From NCBI GenBank assembly GCA_963932145.1, contig OZ010580.1:37145189-37209188 (forward strand): a stretch of DNA of 64,000 bases. Reading direction: 5' to 3'. Under the pieces are notes generated by a model. That model searched no databases and was not told the origin of the DNA. It saw only the letters and a list, made by a program, of their open reading frames with translations. Positions 9,350 through 19,818 of this stretch are shown here, piece by piece. Both the position numbers and the translations under genes were made by a program. Origin of the DNA: Acanthosepion lycidas. Lineage: Eukaryota; Mollusca; Cephalopoda; Sepiida; Sepiidae. The number at the start of each line of letters is the position of its first letter. Positions within the stretch are counted from its first letter, which is position 1.

Positions 9350-11140
9350 AGCCTCTATCTTTAATCCTCCAATAATGCTTAGATAGAGCAATTGATGTCT
9401 TAAGGAAGCATTCAAAAAGGAATGTCGGTGACTGTAGATACTCTGTTTCCACTTCTCATCAGATATCCCTATATATATTTTTTATAATTAATATTTTCTT
9501 TTAGAAAAATGGTAACTTGGTATAACACATTTTCGGAATTACACATACCTCCATCTGGGCAGTTGATCCCAGTTCTACAATTACAAGAGGGTTTGTTTTC
9601 TGTTGTTTTGCCATCATAAAATGCTTTTAGTGTTTGGCTGTTGTTTGTGCTAATAATTTTCTGTATGTTTTTAGTGCAGAAATAACTAAATTTTCTGAGT
9701 TTTTCTGTAGAAAATTTTTTGTAGAGAGTTATTGTGATTAAAGTGTTTGTCAGTTAAGTTTAAAAAGTATCTGCCAATATTTACATTGGATAGTTTACAG
9801 AAAGGAGGGTTAAACCATATTGTTTTTCTTTTTCTGTTTGTTGTTCTACTTATTTTATTATTTTTCAAAGGTTCCTGGTAAACTAATTTTTGTTTGAAAT
9901 TACTCTTGCTGAGGGCTTTGTTAGAAGTTATTTTGTTTTCATTAAATATTTTTTGTTAGATGATAATTTATTTATTCTAGTGTTTACAGTGTTACGGATT
10001 TGTTTAATTATTGAATTTGTGCGATTGGTGTTTACATTAATGTAAATAGGAGTTTGATTTTCTTTGTTAAATGGCTTATAGCTGTTTTTAGAGAGGTTGT
10101 AAGTGACATCTAAAAAATTGACTTTCTTAAGGTTAAGATGAGATTTCAGTTTTGATACCTAGGAATTGGAAAGCCCTCATAGTTTTCTTCCGTATTCTAG
10201 TATATAGAGAGCCATTACTATTTGGGATGTTAATAATTCTTTCATCTCTGGTTAGGATCAATAATCAACTAAGAGTGTCTAATATATAGATACCTACTAA
10301 ATCCACAATTTGAGCAGTCATACACTTCCATAAGAACATCAAAGTTATCATTAAGTTTTTTGACCCAAGTAGAATTGTTATATATTATTAAAGATTGTCT
10401 AGAAGTTGAGATAACTCTGAATTCATTGTCAGTAATGTTAATCTGGTTTTTAGTAAAATTTAAACTTTTTAGTTGTAGATCTTTTGAAATGAAGGGGATA
10501 AAAGTGACTTTATTTCTATTTTTAATATTCTGGAATCATTTTATAGTATCCTAAGAATCTTTCCAAAGATTATTAAGGTAAGTTCCTTGTACTGTCTGTA
10601 TTATTCTTTTGAACATATTTTTAGAAATTAAACCTAATTTTGTTTTGGAAGGGTTAATTCATCATGATTGTAGATTACTGTCAAAATTAGGTCTGTGGTC
10701 TTTAAAAAACAAATATGTGTTTTTTATATGTGTTTTCCCCATTCCGTCTAAAACATCAATTTTATTTGCAAAAACAGCGGTATCTTCATTAATTAAAGAA
10801 AATAGTCCTATCGTTATTATCTTTTTTATAAGTACTAGTTATTTTATTGAGGAGGAGTTATAGTTTGAGGGTTCAATTTTGTACATATTTTTAGACTTAT
10901 CAGCTTTAATCCACATCTTAGAATTTCTGATGTTTCTAATGTCTTTAATTTGTGTTGGAATTGGTTGGATGTTTTTCTAAATGTTTTTTTTTTTCATTGA
11001 GTTAAACATATCAGCTTCAAAAATATCTATAAGTTCATTACTAGGTGGATTATTTTGAGATTTTTGAGTATATTTTTCCTTTTTGCAATTTAGTGTGTCT
11101 TGGTGGTCTAAATAAAAGTATATTTTCCATTGTAATCTTT
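9350..11140 (-). pseudogene. Penelope-like element (RT plus GIY-YIG), degenerate
   Basis: Minus-strand pieces appear in the order expected for a PLE protein. They are an N-terminal LQWKIYFYLDHQD and ELIDIFEADMFN; WIKADKSKNMYKI; a TLKDHK-like FFKDHRPNF with INPSKTKLGLISKN; STWVKKLNDNFDVLM; VNFLDVTYNLSKNSYKPFN; KRKTIWFNPPFCKL with IGRYFLNLTDKHF; a Cys cluster CNCRTGINCPDGGMC; and YIGISDEKWKQSIYSHRHSF, the start of a GIY-YIG endonuclease. Frameshifts and stops occur throughout, and the catalytic YxDD region is not recognisable. PLEs retrotranspose with an RT related to telomerase and, in this type, a GIY-YIG nuclease. This copy is dead. The exact PLE family was not assigned. Confidence 0.8.
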
Positions 11141-11705
11141 TCACTGTTAATACATTTTTCTTATGATATCTTCAGGATATTCAAGCAATACAAATGTTAA
11201 TGCAATAACCCCATGTAGCATTGTATTCAAATAACATGAAAACAGGATGTGAATTACTCAGTCCTGGAAAAATATTTGTAAACTTTGATCTCATTCGGTT
11301 GTTGGTGAGTAAATACATGTAAATAGTTTCTAATTCAGTTGCAACAAATATTAACCTTCTGGCAGTGATATAAAGATAATTAGAAGGAGGCTAATTAGAT
11401 AAAGGTAAGTTTTGAAAATTGGCCAATCACTGGCTGAGATTTCTGAGAGGACCATCTGGAGTTTTTCCAATAGAAGAGGCAAGAATGTACACTAATGACA
11501 CAGACACCAATTCAATATGAATCAGACTTGTGTCTAATAGTGTAAATCTTGTCACAGATGACTGAACTAAACTCATACATCACCTTTCTCTGATGAAAAA
11601 AAAATAACAATATCCAAATGAATTGAAAATATATCAAATCAAAAGATGGCTGTTCAAGGCAAAGTTTAAAATTAATATGCAGTTTTAAGTCTCTGAAAGT
11701 AATAA
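11141..11705. other. Unassigned AT-rich DNA
   Basis: No gene or repeat recognised. Confidence 0.4.
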
Positions 11706-11760
11706 TCTATATATAAAACTCTGTGACTTAGTCCGTTCATTCATCCATCACATCCTCTAA
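11706..11760 (+). mobile_element. Possible Helitron-like 5' end
   Basis: TCTATATATAAAACTCTGTG follows an A, which suits the 5'-TC end and A/T insertion site of Helitrons, and it resembles the start at 16712. No 3' end with hairpin and CTRR could be paired with it. Weak evidence. Confidence 0.3.
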
Positions 11761-12036
11761 AATAACCATACATTCACCGACTGAAACCAGATTTTTGGGA
11801 AAAGTGTAAATAGTTAAGTGGATACAAAGTACAGTTGGTTTTACTAGGGTGTGTAGCTTAGAACAATAATTTTTTGTTAATTCTGGGGGAAAAATTTAAA
11901 GTTTTATTATTTAACATACAAAATACTCCTACTATTTTCAAAACAATTTAATGATTAAAATAACAAATAATGCAATATTGTTCTTTGCCCATCTTTTCTT
12001 AAAGTTTTTATATATATTTCATTCTAATAAAATATA

Positions 12037-12138
12037 TTAGGTTGGTGCAAATATAATGACGTAATAATGTTGTTTTTTGACGTTAAAAAGTACGTCAAAA
12101 AACAACATTATTACGTCATTATTTTTGCACCAACCTAA
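12037..12138. mobile_element. Palindromic mariner MITE, MADE1-like ends
   Basis: A 102-bp near-perfect palindrome with TA on both sides. Both ends read TTAGGTTGGTGCAAA, the terminal sequence style of the Hsmar1/MADE1 group of mariners. The arms are about 48 bp with one visible mismatch and a loop of about 6 bp. There is no coding capacity, and mobilisation would need a transposase in trans. Confidence 0.85.
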
Positions 12139-12227
12139 TAAATCACAGTCGTAGCACTGTAAATATAAACATAGCAGGGAGAGTAAATATCAACAAAGTT
12201 CAGACAGTACTAAGATGGGTGGCAGCT

Positions 12228-12420
12228 TGGGAATATCAAGTGCTATGAGCTTGGAAGTGTGGGTGGTGTAATGAATAATGGTTCACAATCGGAAATCAGA
12301 GAGTCAAGTTCCAATTCCAGTTGAGTTTGTCATATTCACTTATGTTCAAACACCTTTGGGAAAGGTATCCACCTCTTCTTCCCTCAGCTATGGATTAATT
12401 AGTAAAACTTCTATCAGTAA
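12228..12420 (+). repeat. SINE-a head and body (in duplicated block)
   Basis: An A-box-like GGTGGTGTAATG is followed by a B-box-like CAAGTTCCAATTCC and then the shared SINE-a body GGGAAAGGTAT and CAGCTATGG. This is the general structure of tRNA-derived SINEs transcribed by pol III. Confidence 0.6.
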
Positions 12421-12649
12421 ATCATTATTATCCCCTAGAAATTCTTACAACCTAAAAATATTTTAAATATTTTTATTTAAATAACTTGCAAAAGATTGAT
12501 AAGCAGTAAAAAATATACTCAATCAATCTCATTTTACCTTCTTACTTTATCACAGAGTTTCTGCAGTTTCTTTCTATCTGCCATCAATACAATAAGATCA
12601 AAATTTCTGTTATTAATTCATTAATCATAATTAATTCATCGAGTCTAGA

Positions 12650-12874
12650 AGAATCCTCAACAGTATGCAGAAAGCACTGGACAGCCATTTCATCCTATTT
12701 TGGGGACTCATCAGCAGTGCGCATCCACTACCGAGAATCGAACACAGAACATTACAATACAACACAAGTGTCATACCAACTGTACCAACAGGCCTTTGGT
12801 GACGGAGAAGTAACAAACAAGACTCAATATAGCACTGGCTCTTCACAAATACCATCATGTGACTCATCCAAGTC

Positions 12875-12877
<3 letters not shown>
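12650..12877 (-). repeat. SINE-b (in duplicated block)
   Basis: Read on the minus strand it contains the A-box-like TGGTACAGTTGG and the B-box-like GTGTTCGATTCTC. These are followed by a body with CTGATGAGTCCCCAAAATAG. A frame of 78 codons through it is a by-product of the repeat. Confidence 0.65.

Positions 12878-12919
<42 letters not shown>
12878..12919. repeat. (TA)n microsatellite
   Basis: About 42 bp, lying between the duplicated block and the second palindromic MITE, whose TA target lies in it. Confidence 0.95.
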
Positions 12920-12923
<4 letters not shown>

Positions 12924-13008
12924 TGGTGCAAAAATAATGACGTTTTTTGACGTTAAAAAATACGTCAAAAAACGACATAATTACATCATTATTTTTGCAC
13001 CAACCTAA
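12918..13008. mobile_element. Second MADE1-like palindromic MITE
   Basis: A 91-bp relative of the MITE at 12037-12138 with the same GGTTGGTGCAAAAATAATGA ends. One arm has lost about 12 bp, so the hairpin is asymmetric. The 60-70 bp to its right (AATCACAGTCGTAGCACTG onward) match those to the right of the first MITE, so the two loci share a duplicated flank. Confidence 0.8.
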
Positions 13009-13154
13009 TAAATCACAGTCGTAGCACTGTAAACATAAACACAGTAGGGAGAGTAGAGTTTGTAAATATCAACAAAAAATGTTATCGATAACTTCAACAA
13101 TACTAAATACTGTGAGGATTTGCAAAAATATCCAGTATTTAATAAGACCTAATA

Positions 13155-13425
13155 TCATTATTAACCAATCATTTTTGTACAAGTGGCAAATTTTGTTACA
13201 TTAATGCAAAGCAATTGATACTAATTCAAGAAATAGATATTCTCTTCCTCTATATGCTGTATCTCTTCAGAATGTGGGCAATCATAGCTCTCCACAACTT
13301 CCTATCCTTTGAAGCAGTCTTTGTCATTTTACTATACTTCATACTCCTTAATCTGACATTCATTTGTTAGGTAGTTTATTCACTGTTTCTTCTTTCCCAA
13401 AAGTTAGGGCTTTCATAGACCTATG
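13155..13425 (-). pseudogene. LINE-A 3' end, left arm of an inverted pair
   Basis: The minus strand carries the last LINE-A codons, with KDRKLWRAMIAHILKRYS before the stop, and 3' flanking DNA. The whole stretch is the inverted counterpart of 14130-14372. The match extends past the LINE end into flanking DNA (GATTGGTTAATAA and TTGAATTAGTATCA are shared), so this is an inverted duplication and not two separate insertions. Confidence 0.65.
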
Positions 13426-13929
13426 CTAACCCCAGAGAAAGGTTATCTTTGCCTGATGGTTTCAGTTTTGTTTACTAAGTTGGTTTGCAGTTTAGTTTAT
13501 GAAGTGGGTTTCATTTTTGTTTACTAAGATGGTTTCAGTTTTGTTTATGAAGATAAATTTTACGTTTGTTTTTTAAAATAGATTTTATTTTTATTTTAAA
13601 AGTTCAAAGTTAAAGTCCAATTCATGATGAAAACTGTTTTTCCTTTTCTTCAAACGTTTTTCTGGAAATATATATAATTTGAGATAATTTGCTCTTGAAA
13701 GTTAAATATTTTGTTAATTAACTTCAAAATCGTGAGAATTTCAGATGTAACAAATATAAAATGAAGGAATTATTCTGATTAAAACTGATTGCTAACAAAC
13801 TATTCCCTTGACAATGAATTTCATATCTTTTAAATTATTAATACATTTTTATTATAAACCTTAATATTAGATATTATTTCTCAAAAACATTTTATATAAA
13901 AGTGGACGATGGATACATAAACTTTATCC
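13426..13929. other. Spacer of the inverted LINE-A pair
   Basis: AT-rich and unassigned. GTTTCAGTTTTGTTTA-like strings recur about every 30 bp between 13460 and 13550, hinting at a short degenerate tandem repeat. Confidence 0.4.
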
Positions 13930-14372
13930 CTCACTGAGTAATTTCACCCATAAATATAGCACATTTCAAAACTATATTTTATCACATACACAGGCACACA
14001 CAGAAAAATGGAAACAAAAGGGACACTTCTACTTATAATCAGAAAGAGTAAGTTGAAATTTCTAGAACACAGGAGAAAAAAGGGTTTAGAAAATTTGACA
14101 TACACAAGGCATATGGAAGGCAAGAGAGACAGGGAAACAGTGAATAACCTATCTAACAAATGAATGTCAGATCAAGGAGTCTGAAGGATAGTAAAATGAC
14201 GTACCCTGCTACAAAGGATGGGAAGTTGTGGAGAGCCATGATTGCCTACATTCTGAAGAGATACAGCACATAGATGGAGAAAATATCCTTCCTTGAATTA
14301 GTATCATTTTGCATTAATAAACTTGCCATTTGGTGGGGGAGACAAAAAATGATTGGTTAATAACAATATTGT
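13930..14372 (+). pseudogene. LINE-A C-terminal fragment, right arm of an inverted pair
   Basis: The plus strand encodes a KMETKGTLLLIIRKSKLKFL-like connection region and, after frameshifts, the GLENLTYTRHMEGK region and the terminal SCGEP/MIAYILKR segment. A Rep-3-like string (CACCCATAAATATAGCACA) lies just upstream. The LINE is 5'-truncated and broken. Confidence 0.65.
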
Positions 14373-14704
14373 GTGTGTGTTGAAAATATGGATTAAATTC
14401 AACAGAATGATTAAATAAGGAAAAATTAGGAAAATATTTATAAATGTACATGTTTTGCTATTCACTTAGATTCATCAGAAATTTTTGTGAAGTGAAATAA
14501 TGAGGAATTAATTTATTTTTTTTAAATTCTATGTTGTTTTGTCTTCATTGCTTGTGTAAATATATGTATATTTTATGGTGTTATATGTATAGCCTATTTT
14601 TAATACACCCTTAAATTACATGAACATTTCAATAATTAAACCTAAACACAGATGGCATAAGGTATACACAAGACATCTACACAACCAAAGAAAAGAAAAC
14701 AAAC
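14373..14704. other. Unassigned AT-rich DNA
   Basis: No gene. A diverged TTCATCAGAAATTTTTG (14472-14488) resembles the arms of the palindrome that follows. Confidence 0.4.
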
Positions 14705-14802
14705 ATAAAATTAGTTCTGCACTGTTTTATTTCCCAAAAATTCTGATGAAGCTAAATAAATAATGAAATATGTTAAGTTTATAAAGATTTTCTGAATTGT
14801 TT

Positions 14803-14856
<54 letters not shown>

Positions 14857-14920
14857 AACATTCTGATTATTTAGCTTCATCAGAATTTTTTGGAAATAAA
14901 ACAATGCAGAGATAATTTTA

Positions 14921-14921
<1 letters not shown>
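14705..14921. repeat. Large palindrome centred on TC/TA/GA tracts
   Basis: Arms at 14705-14763 and 14866-14921 share AAAATTCTGATGAAGCTAAA in opposite orientation. The centre is (TC)n, (TA)n, (GA)n at 14803-14857, itself an almost perfect palindrome of about 55 bp. The structure could form a cruciform. Confidence 0.8.

Positions 14922-14924
<3 letters not shown>

Positions 14925-14982
<58 letters not shown>
14925..14982. repeat. (TA)n then (GA)n
   Basis: About 43 bp of TA followed by 16 bp of GA, repeating half of the palindrome centre just upstream. Confidence 0.9.
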
Positions 14983-15964
14983 TGCATCTTATAAATATTT
15001 GCTTCAGACTACATAAATAGCAAGTAAACCGATTCAGTAAAATAAAACAAATAGCTAACTGATATTGAGCAGCAGTCATCTTGGTTTTTCATTTGTTTTG
15101 AGTGCAGCAAGAAGAGACAAATGTCATAAGAATCAATTTGATCAAATGTCCACTGACGCTAATATTGAGATTTTAACTTGTGCATAGAAAAAGAAGATGC
15201 CACACCAATACGACATGACCTGTCTTGGACTGGTCAGTACCTATCATCGTCTTTTAGGCACTCTGCCAGGAGCATACCAAAAATTTCTCATGTCCAGATG
15301 TTGTCATATGCTTTATTTCACTCCGCTAACGCCAAGTTTGTTGTAGTGGATACTGACCACTTGACCAACATCCTGAAACAGTTTCCATACGCGACCTGTC
15401 TTTGGAATATGGGGGAATCATTGGCAGCCAGCAAGCAAGCCCTTTGAAGTAAATACTAGCTCAAGTGTCTTTCATTCTTTGATGAACAGTACAAGCATCT
15501 CATGTGTCACAAGTAATTTTGACTGTTTTTCAAAAGCACTTTGTTTTCTCTACCCGAAGATAAATCACTCATAGTTCACTTCTTTTCTGACTGGCGTGGT
15601 ACTTCACAAAAACTCATCAGTGTATCTTGAGATATGTATTCTGCTTTGTCAAATATCTCTGGCTTGGTCTTGCGGATTTAAGTGGAAGTGTCTTCTTGAT
15701 GGCTGAGCGTCGATTTTGGTGGCAACTTTCAAGAAGTCTTTTTATGAATAACTTGGCAATAAAACTGACATGGCTCCAGTGCCAGCACTTGAAAACCTCA
15801 TTGTGACATACTCCTAAAATGCTACCTCCCAAACCCCATTTAAAAATATACATCTTGTCTTCTTCTAATATGTCTGTAAAGAAAACAAATTGAATTTTCT
15901 TTTGGCTTTCAACTTTTTATCTTTTTCCTTCAAGATTTTGCTGATAAAAAATATTTATTGTTAT
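14983..15964. other. Unassigned, partly GC-richer DNA
   Basis: The 15178-15447 (+) and 15617-15853 (-) frames lie in a stretch with less AT than its surroundings, and it does not match other repeats in the window. I recognise no domain in either strand. It could be a remnant of an unknown transposon or pseudogene. Confidence 0.35.
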
Positions 15965-16330
15965 GAAACTTCTTCTATGTGCCGTTTCCCTTCAGGAGAC
16001 TTGTGACCATGGTTCTCCACAATTTCCTCTCCTTTGTAGGTCTTAATAAATTTTGTCTTTTTATTATCTCTCCTAAAACTTGTTCTGCAATACATCTATT
16101 CTAGCTCTCTAGGTAGGTTATGCAATGTTTTCCTCTGTCCTGTGAGTATCAAATTTTCCAAGCCCTATTCTCTCATTATGTACCCTAAAAATTCCAACTT
16201 TATCTTGCTGATGTTAAGTAAAAGTGCCTCTTTTGATTCCATTTTTCTCTAAAATTAGTTGTTTCTTACATGTTTGGTCCATAGTATTCTCAGTATCCTT
16301 CTACCAATATCATTTAGTTAAAATCTTCTT
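15965..16330 (-). pseudogene. LINE-A C-terminal fragment
   Basis: Minus-strand sequence parallels the LINE-A connection region and 3' end. On the plus strand it shows CCTTCAGGAGACTTGTGACCAT, then ACAATTTCCT and the antisense of the KRxLLLxIRKxKLxFLxH region. Stops and frameshifts are frequent. Confidence 0.6.
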
Positions 16331-16489
16331 TTTTATATATGCACTCAAAAAATCTCATTGTCTATGAAATTTTAAAAGTTAATTTTGTTTCTTTCAAATA
16401 TAGAGAATAAAATTTTGTTTTCTATGGCTTAATATTTCTTTTTGTTATAGTGATCATTGTATATGCAAAATATTCAAAACATATAGATT

Positions 16490-16711
16490 GCCTTGTGCCA
16501 TCTTCAGGATGTTGGTGATCATGGCTCTTTACAACTTCCTATCTTTTGTTAGAGAGTAGCAAAAGACTGGAAGTTGGAGAGTAATTTTTGACCTCCCAGT
16601 TTTCTCATCCACTCACACAAACTAATTAAGTAAATTACTTACTGTTTCCTACACTTCTCATACCTTAAATATGTTCTGTGAGTGTTAAATTATCTAGGCT
16701 CTCTTTCTTCA
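16490..16711 (-). pseudogene. LINE-A 3' fragment cut by a Helitron-like end
   Basis: This carries antisense LINE-A 3' sequence (CTTCAGGATGTTGGTGATCA, ACAACTTCCTATC). It stops at 16711 where TCTATATAATAAATG begins, which looks like an insertion point in the LINE. Confidence 0.55.
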
Positions 16712-17036
16712 TCTATATAATAAATGTAAAGGTCAGTGTGTCACTGTGTCACAACTTTACTCCTAGCCCAACATATCATATCATTTTGGAATCAGGCTGA
16801 CTCTGTGAACAAATTAAAAACATTCTGGGCCAAATCCAAACCTGCAATACTGAAGATTTGGGTTCCCAAGTTTTCATTACCAAGATTGTTTGCAGCGATT
16901 TTTTTAATGTTTTTTTTGCGACAAATTTTTTCATACAGTAACAATTTGGAAATAAATTTGGGAATAATCAAGATTAATTGCAGAATTCCAGCAAAAGTTA
17001 CCCATGAAATAAAAAAATAGTTGTTGTTATGGAAAG
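16712..17036 (+). mobile_element. Possible Helitron-like 5' segment
   Basis: It begins TCTATATAATAAATG after an A, matching the 5'-TC and A|T insertion preference of Helitrons. The style of the next bases (GTCAGTGTGTC) is common at Helitron 5' ends. No replicase or helicase is present and the 3' end was not located, so the right edge is approximate. The open frame at 16736-17020 has no known domain. Confidence 0.4.
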
Positions 17037-17354
17037 TAAAGACCTACATACATCAAATTGTCTTTAAATTAAGTGATGGTAGAAGAATTATCATTGAACT
17101 TTTAAAAAGTAAGCTTAAATATTGATGCAATACTTAAATGCAGAGGTAAATTTTGAGTTCTTCTGTAGTTTATTGTTGCCTATCACATCTACTCCCCACT
17201 ACCTATTGTGATGAAAGCCCAAGGAAAAGCCATCCACAAGAGCTAGCTTAAATGCTGCTTGATAGGGTGGCTTTTAAGCTAGTTATATATATAGCCAAAA
17301 ATTTGAACTTGATTTTACTTTCTGAACTGAAAACCATTACACTATACCTCACAT
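17037..17354. other. Unassigned AT-rich DNA
   Basis: Contains AGCTAGCTTAAATGCTGC and GGCTTTTAAGCTAGTTA (17241-17285), a small imperfect inverted repeat. Otherwise nothing recognised. Confidence 0.4.
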
Positions 17355-17805
17355 CTCCTTTGTAATATCAGTCCTCCTATATGGCAGTAGATGCTGGACA
17401 ATTTCATCACAGGTTAAGAAGAGACTTAAAGCAACAGAAATGTGGTTTTACAGAAGGATTCCGAAAATATCATGGATGAAACATGTGAGCAATAACAAAG
17501 TTTTAGAGAAAATGGAAGCAAAAAGGACACTTAAACTTATAATCAGAAAGAGAAAGTTAAAGTTTCTAGGGTGTATAATGAGGAAAGTGGGCTTAGAAAA
17601 TTTGACACTCACAGGATATATTGATGGCAAGAAGAACAGAAGAAAACAGTATATAACCTACCTAGTAAGTTTGTGTAAATGGTTGGCTAAACAGAGTTTA
17701 GGTGAGATAGCAAAAAAGACAAAATTTACTTATAAAGGATAGAAAATTGTGGAGAGCCAGAATCACGCACTTCCTGAAGGGGTGTGGCACATAGAAAAAG
17801 AAAAT
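17355..17805 (+). pseudogene. LINE-A C-terminal fragment
   Basis: A plus-strand frame of 100 codons (17440-17742) carries MWFYRRIPKISWMKHVSNNK, VLEKMEAKRTLKLIIRKRK and LENLTLTGYIDGKKNRRKQY. This is the region after the RT domain in non-LTR ORF2 proteins. Just upstream is a VISVLLYGSRCWTISS-like segment. After the stop come the remnants of the LWRAxIAxxLKG end and an A-rich GAAAAAGAAAATG tail. The 5' end is truncated, as is usual for LINE insertions. Confidence 0.75.
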
Positions 17806-18282
17806 GAAAAAATTGAAAACATTTCTAAATACATGGATAGCTTAAAATTATCACTTTTAATATTCAGTTTTGTTTTAAATTAAATATTCTTTTGTTAGTA
17901 ATTTAACCACTTACATCATATGTGGAACTTATTAAAGTTTTTCTGTTCATTTAATGATTACATATATAGCAGAAGAGTTAATACAAAATGTAAACAAATG
18001 TCAAAATTTCTATAATGCAAAAGAAATTTAGGCAATTTTTAACCTTCAAGCAACCCAAAAATCTGTGTGTCAAAAAGATGGTTATTCTTTTGACACTGCT
18101 ATTATATTCGACTCTCCCAGAAATGTTTGTTGTTTTAAAAAGCAATGATTAGAATTTTAATAAAAGCCAAACATATGAAAATGTATTTATATATTTTCTT
18201 TATTCTTGAGAATTGACAACAAAGGTATTAAATACTATTTATTTATTAGATTGAATAAAAACGTTGTTTTCATCATTATTTA
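17806..18282. other. Unassigned AT-rich DNA
   Basis: No gene or shared repeat recognised. Confidence 0.4.
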
Positions 18283-18560
18283 TAAAAGGTAGCAGCTCAG
18301 ACTGAGGAATCGGAGATTTGAATCCATTATATTCACATCTGTGCATACCTCTGGAAATGTATGAATCCAATTCCTCTCCCCCCAGCTATGGGTAAATGGC
18401 AGGACAGATCAGGTCCTATAACCTTGGATGGCAAATGGTCTACCGCAGAAAGAAATTGTAACCTACTGTGGGAAAAAAATCTGCCTTGTCAGCCATATAT
18501 CGAATGTAACCCTAACCCACCTATGCGTGTATCACACATGGCACATAACTGATCTGAAGG
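18283..18560 (+). repeat. SINE-a copy
   Basis: A B-box-like GAGATTTGAATCC is followed by the SINE-a body: CTGGAAATGTATGAATCC and CAGCTATGGGTAAATGG-AGGACAG. The A box is degraded. Overlapping frames (18361-18724) are products of the repeat. Confidence 0.6.
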
Positions 18561-18725
18561 GAGTCTGTAATAACAATGACAATCCAGTGTCTTCTGTCTG
18601 CAGAAGTGATACCCCTGCTATTTATTTACACATATACAATATGGCCAACACAATACTTCTGTGTCTGAGCAATACCTTAAAAAGTGATTCTGTTTTGCTT
18701 AATTCTGGTTATAGCAGTAAGTAAT

Positions 18726-19145
18726 TTTTGTGACGTTAACGAACACTCGTTGCCACTTTTTTGATGTCAACAAATTATAGTTGTCACTTACATAATGCTC
18801 ATTGTAGTAGAGACTTTGTAAATGCAAATACAATTTATAGTATTGCTATTGGAAAATACTAGTGTTAGACACCTTCAAATATCACTCGCACTAATAGTAC
18901 TTGCTCAATAATATTCACTCAAATAGTAATCACTGTATAGTGATCCAAAAAGAGAAATAGTATAGTGAATAGAATAGAGAAATAGTATAGACTAGAGATG
19001 ATCAATTAGACACATGCTACCTCCCATATATGCATTTCCTCTATGCTCATGTGGTCTACTTAATTCAGCAATGTGATCGCCTGTGTTTGCTCACTGACGA
19101 TCTATGTTCAAACGCAAGTGTTGGCAGCAAAACTTTATTCCCATA
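18726..19145 (+). repeat. Rep-1 copy a
   Basis: First of five copies of a ~430-bp repeat. It starts TTTTTGTGACGTTAACGAAC, carries CATAATGCTCATTGTAGTAG and repeated GAAATAGTATAGTGAATAG motifs, and ends near GGCAGCAAAACTTTATTCCC. A GTTCAAACGC string near the end is B-box-like. No coding frame is conserved. Copy b follows about 230 bp downstream in the same orientation. Confidence 0.8.
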
Positions 19146-19373
19146 TAACAGTAAAAAATATTAGTTAACATATTTTGATAACTTTGTAATTTTTTATAAA
19201 TTTCTGAACAAAAAAATTTCTTTTTAAATTTGTTTCTTTCTAAAATCGTATAATATAATCCTTTAGAAAACATAAGTAATAGATATCATATTTTGCTTGA
19301 TTCAGTTACTTTATAATCTTATAAATAAACATTGCCAATGAAGTCAAAAGTGTATACAGTAATAGGAATGTCA

Positions 19374-19818
19374 AGGTTTTGTGATGTCAATGAACATTTG
19401 TTGCCACTTCATCTAATGTCAATGAATAATCATTGTCACTTTCATAATGCTCATTGTAGTAGAGACATTGTAATTGCAGATATAATTATAGTACACCGTC
19501 AAACAATACTGGTGTTAGACGCCTTCGAATATCCCTCACGCTAATAGTACTAGCTCGATAATACTCGCTTGAATAGTAACCCATATAGTGATCTGAATAG
19601 AGAAATAGTATAGTAAATAGAGTAGAGAATAGCGGTCTGTATAGTATAGAGGATAGTCTGGAATACAGATCAATTAGACACATGTTACCTCTCATATATG
19701 TGTTTCCTCTATGGTGATGGAGTCTACTTAATTCACTAATGGGATCACCTGTGTTTGCTCACTGGCGATCTATGTTCAAACTCAAGTGTCGGAAGCTACA
19801 CTTTATTCCTATATAACA
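19374..19818 (+). repeat. Rep-1 copy b
   Basis: Same order of motifs as copy a: GTGATGTCAATGAAC, GCTCATTGTAGTAGAGAC, TAGACGCCTTCGAATA, TAGTATAGTAAATAGAG, TTTGCTCACTGGCGATC, then CACTTTATTCC. Confidence 0.8.

Larger units (their letters stand above)
12198..12877. repeat. ~680-bp duplicated block, copy 1
   Basis: Nearly identical to 62657-63334, with about a dozen differences by eye. It contains a plus-strand SINE-a head, a central AT-rich part and a minus-strand SINE-b, and both copies end in a (TA)n array. The left boundary is sharp at GTTCAGACAGTAC, because the flanks differ upstream of it. Confidence 0.9.

Noticed and set aside
12631-12920. Overlapping frames on both strands (also 63090-63438) that look conserved between the two loci
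   Set aside because: They are translations of SINE-b. Their similarity reflects the recent duplication, not selection on a protein.
13944-14159. Minus-strand frame antisense to LINE-A (likewise 17448-17630, 41018-41200, 61047-61280)
   Set aside because: These are shadows of LINE-A coding DNA read on the wrong strand. The same hydrophobic LFxxIxSxSxLFxSIF pattern appears in all of them because it is the complement of the RKR-rich LINE-A segment.
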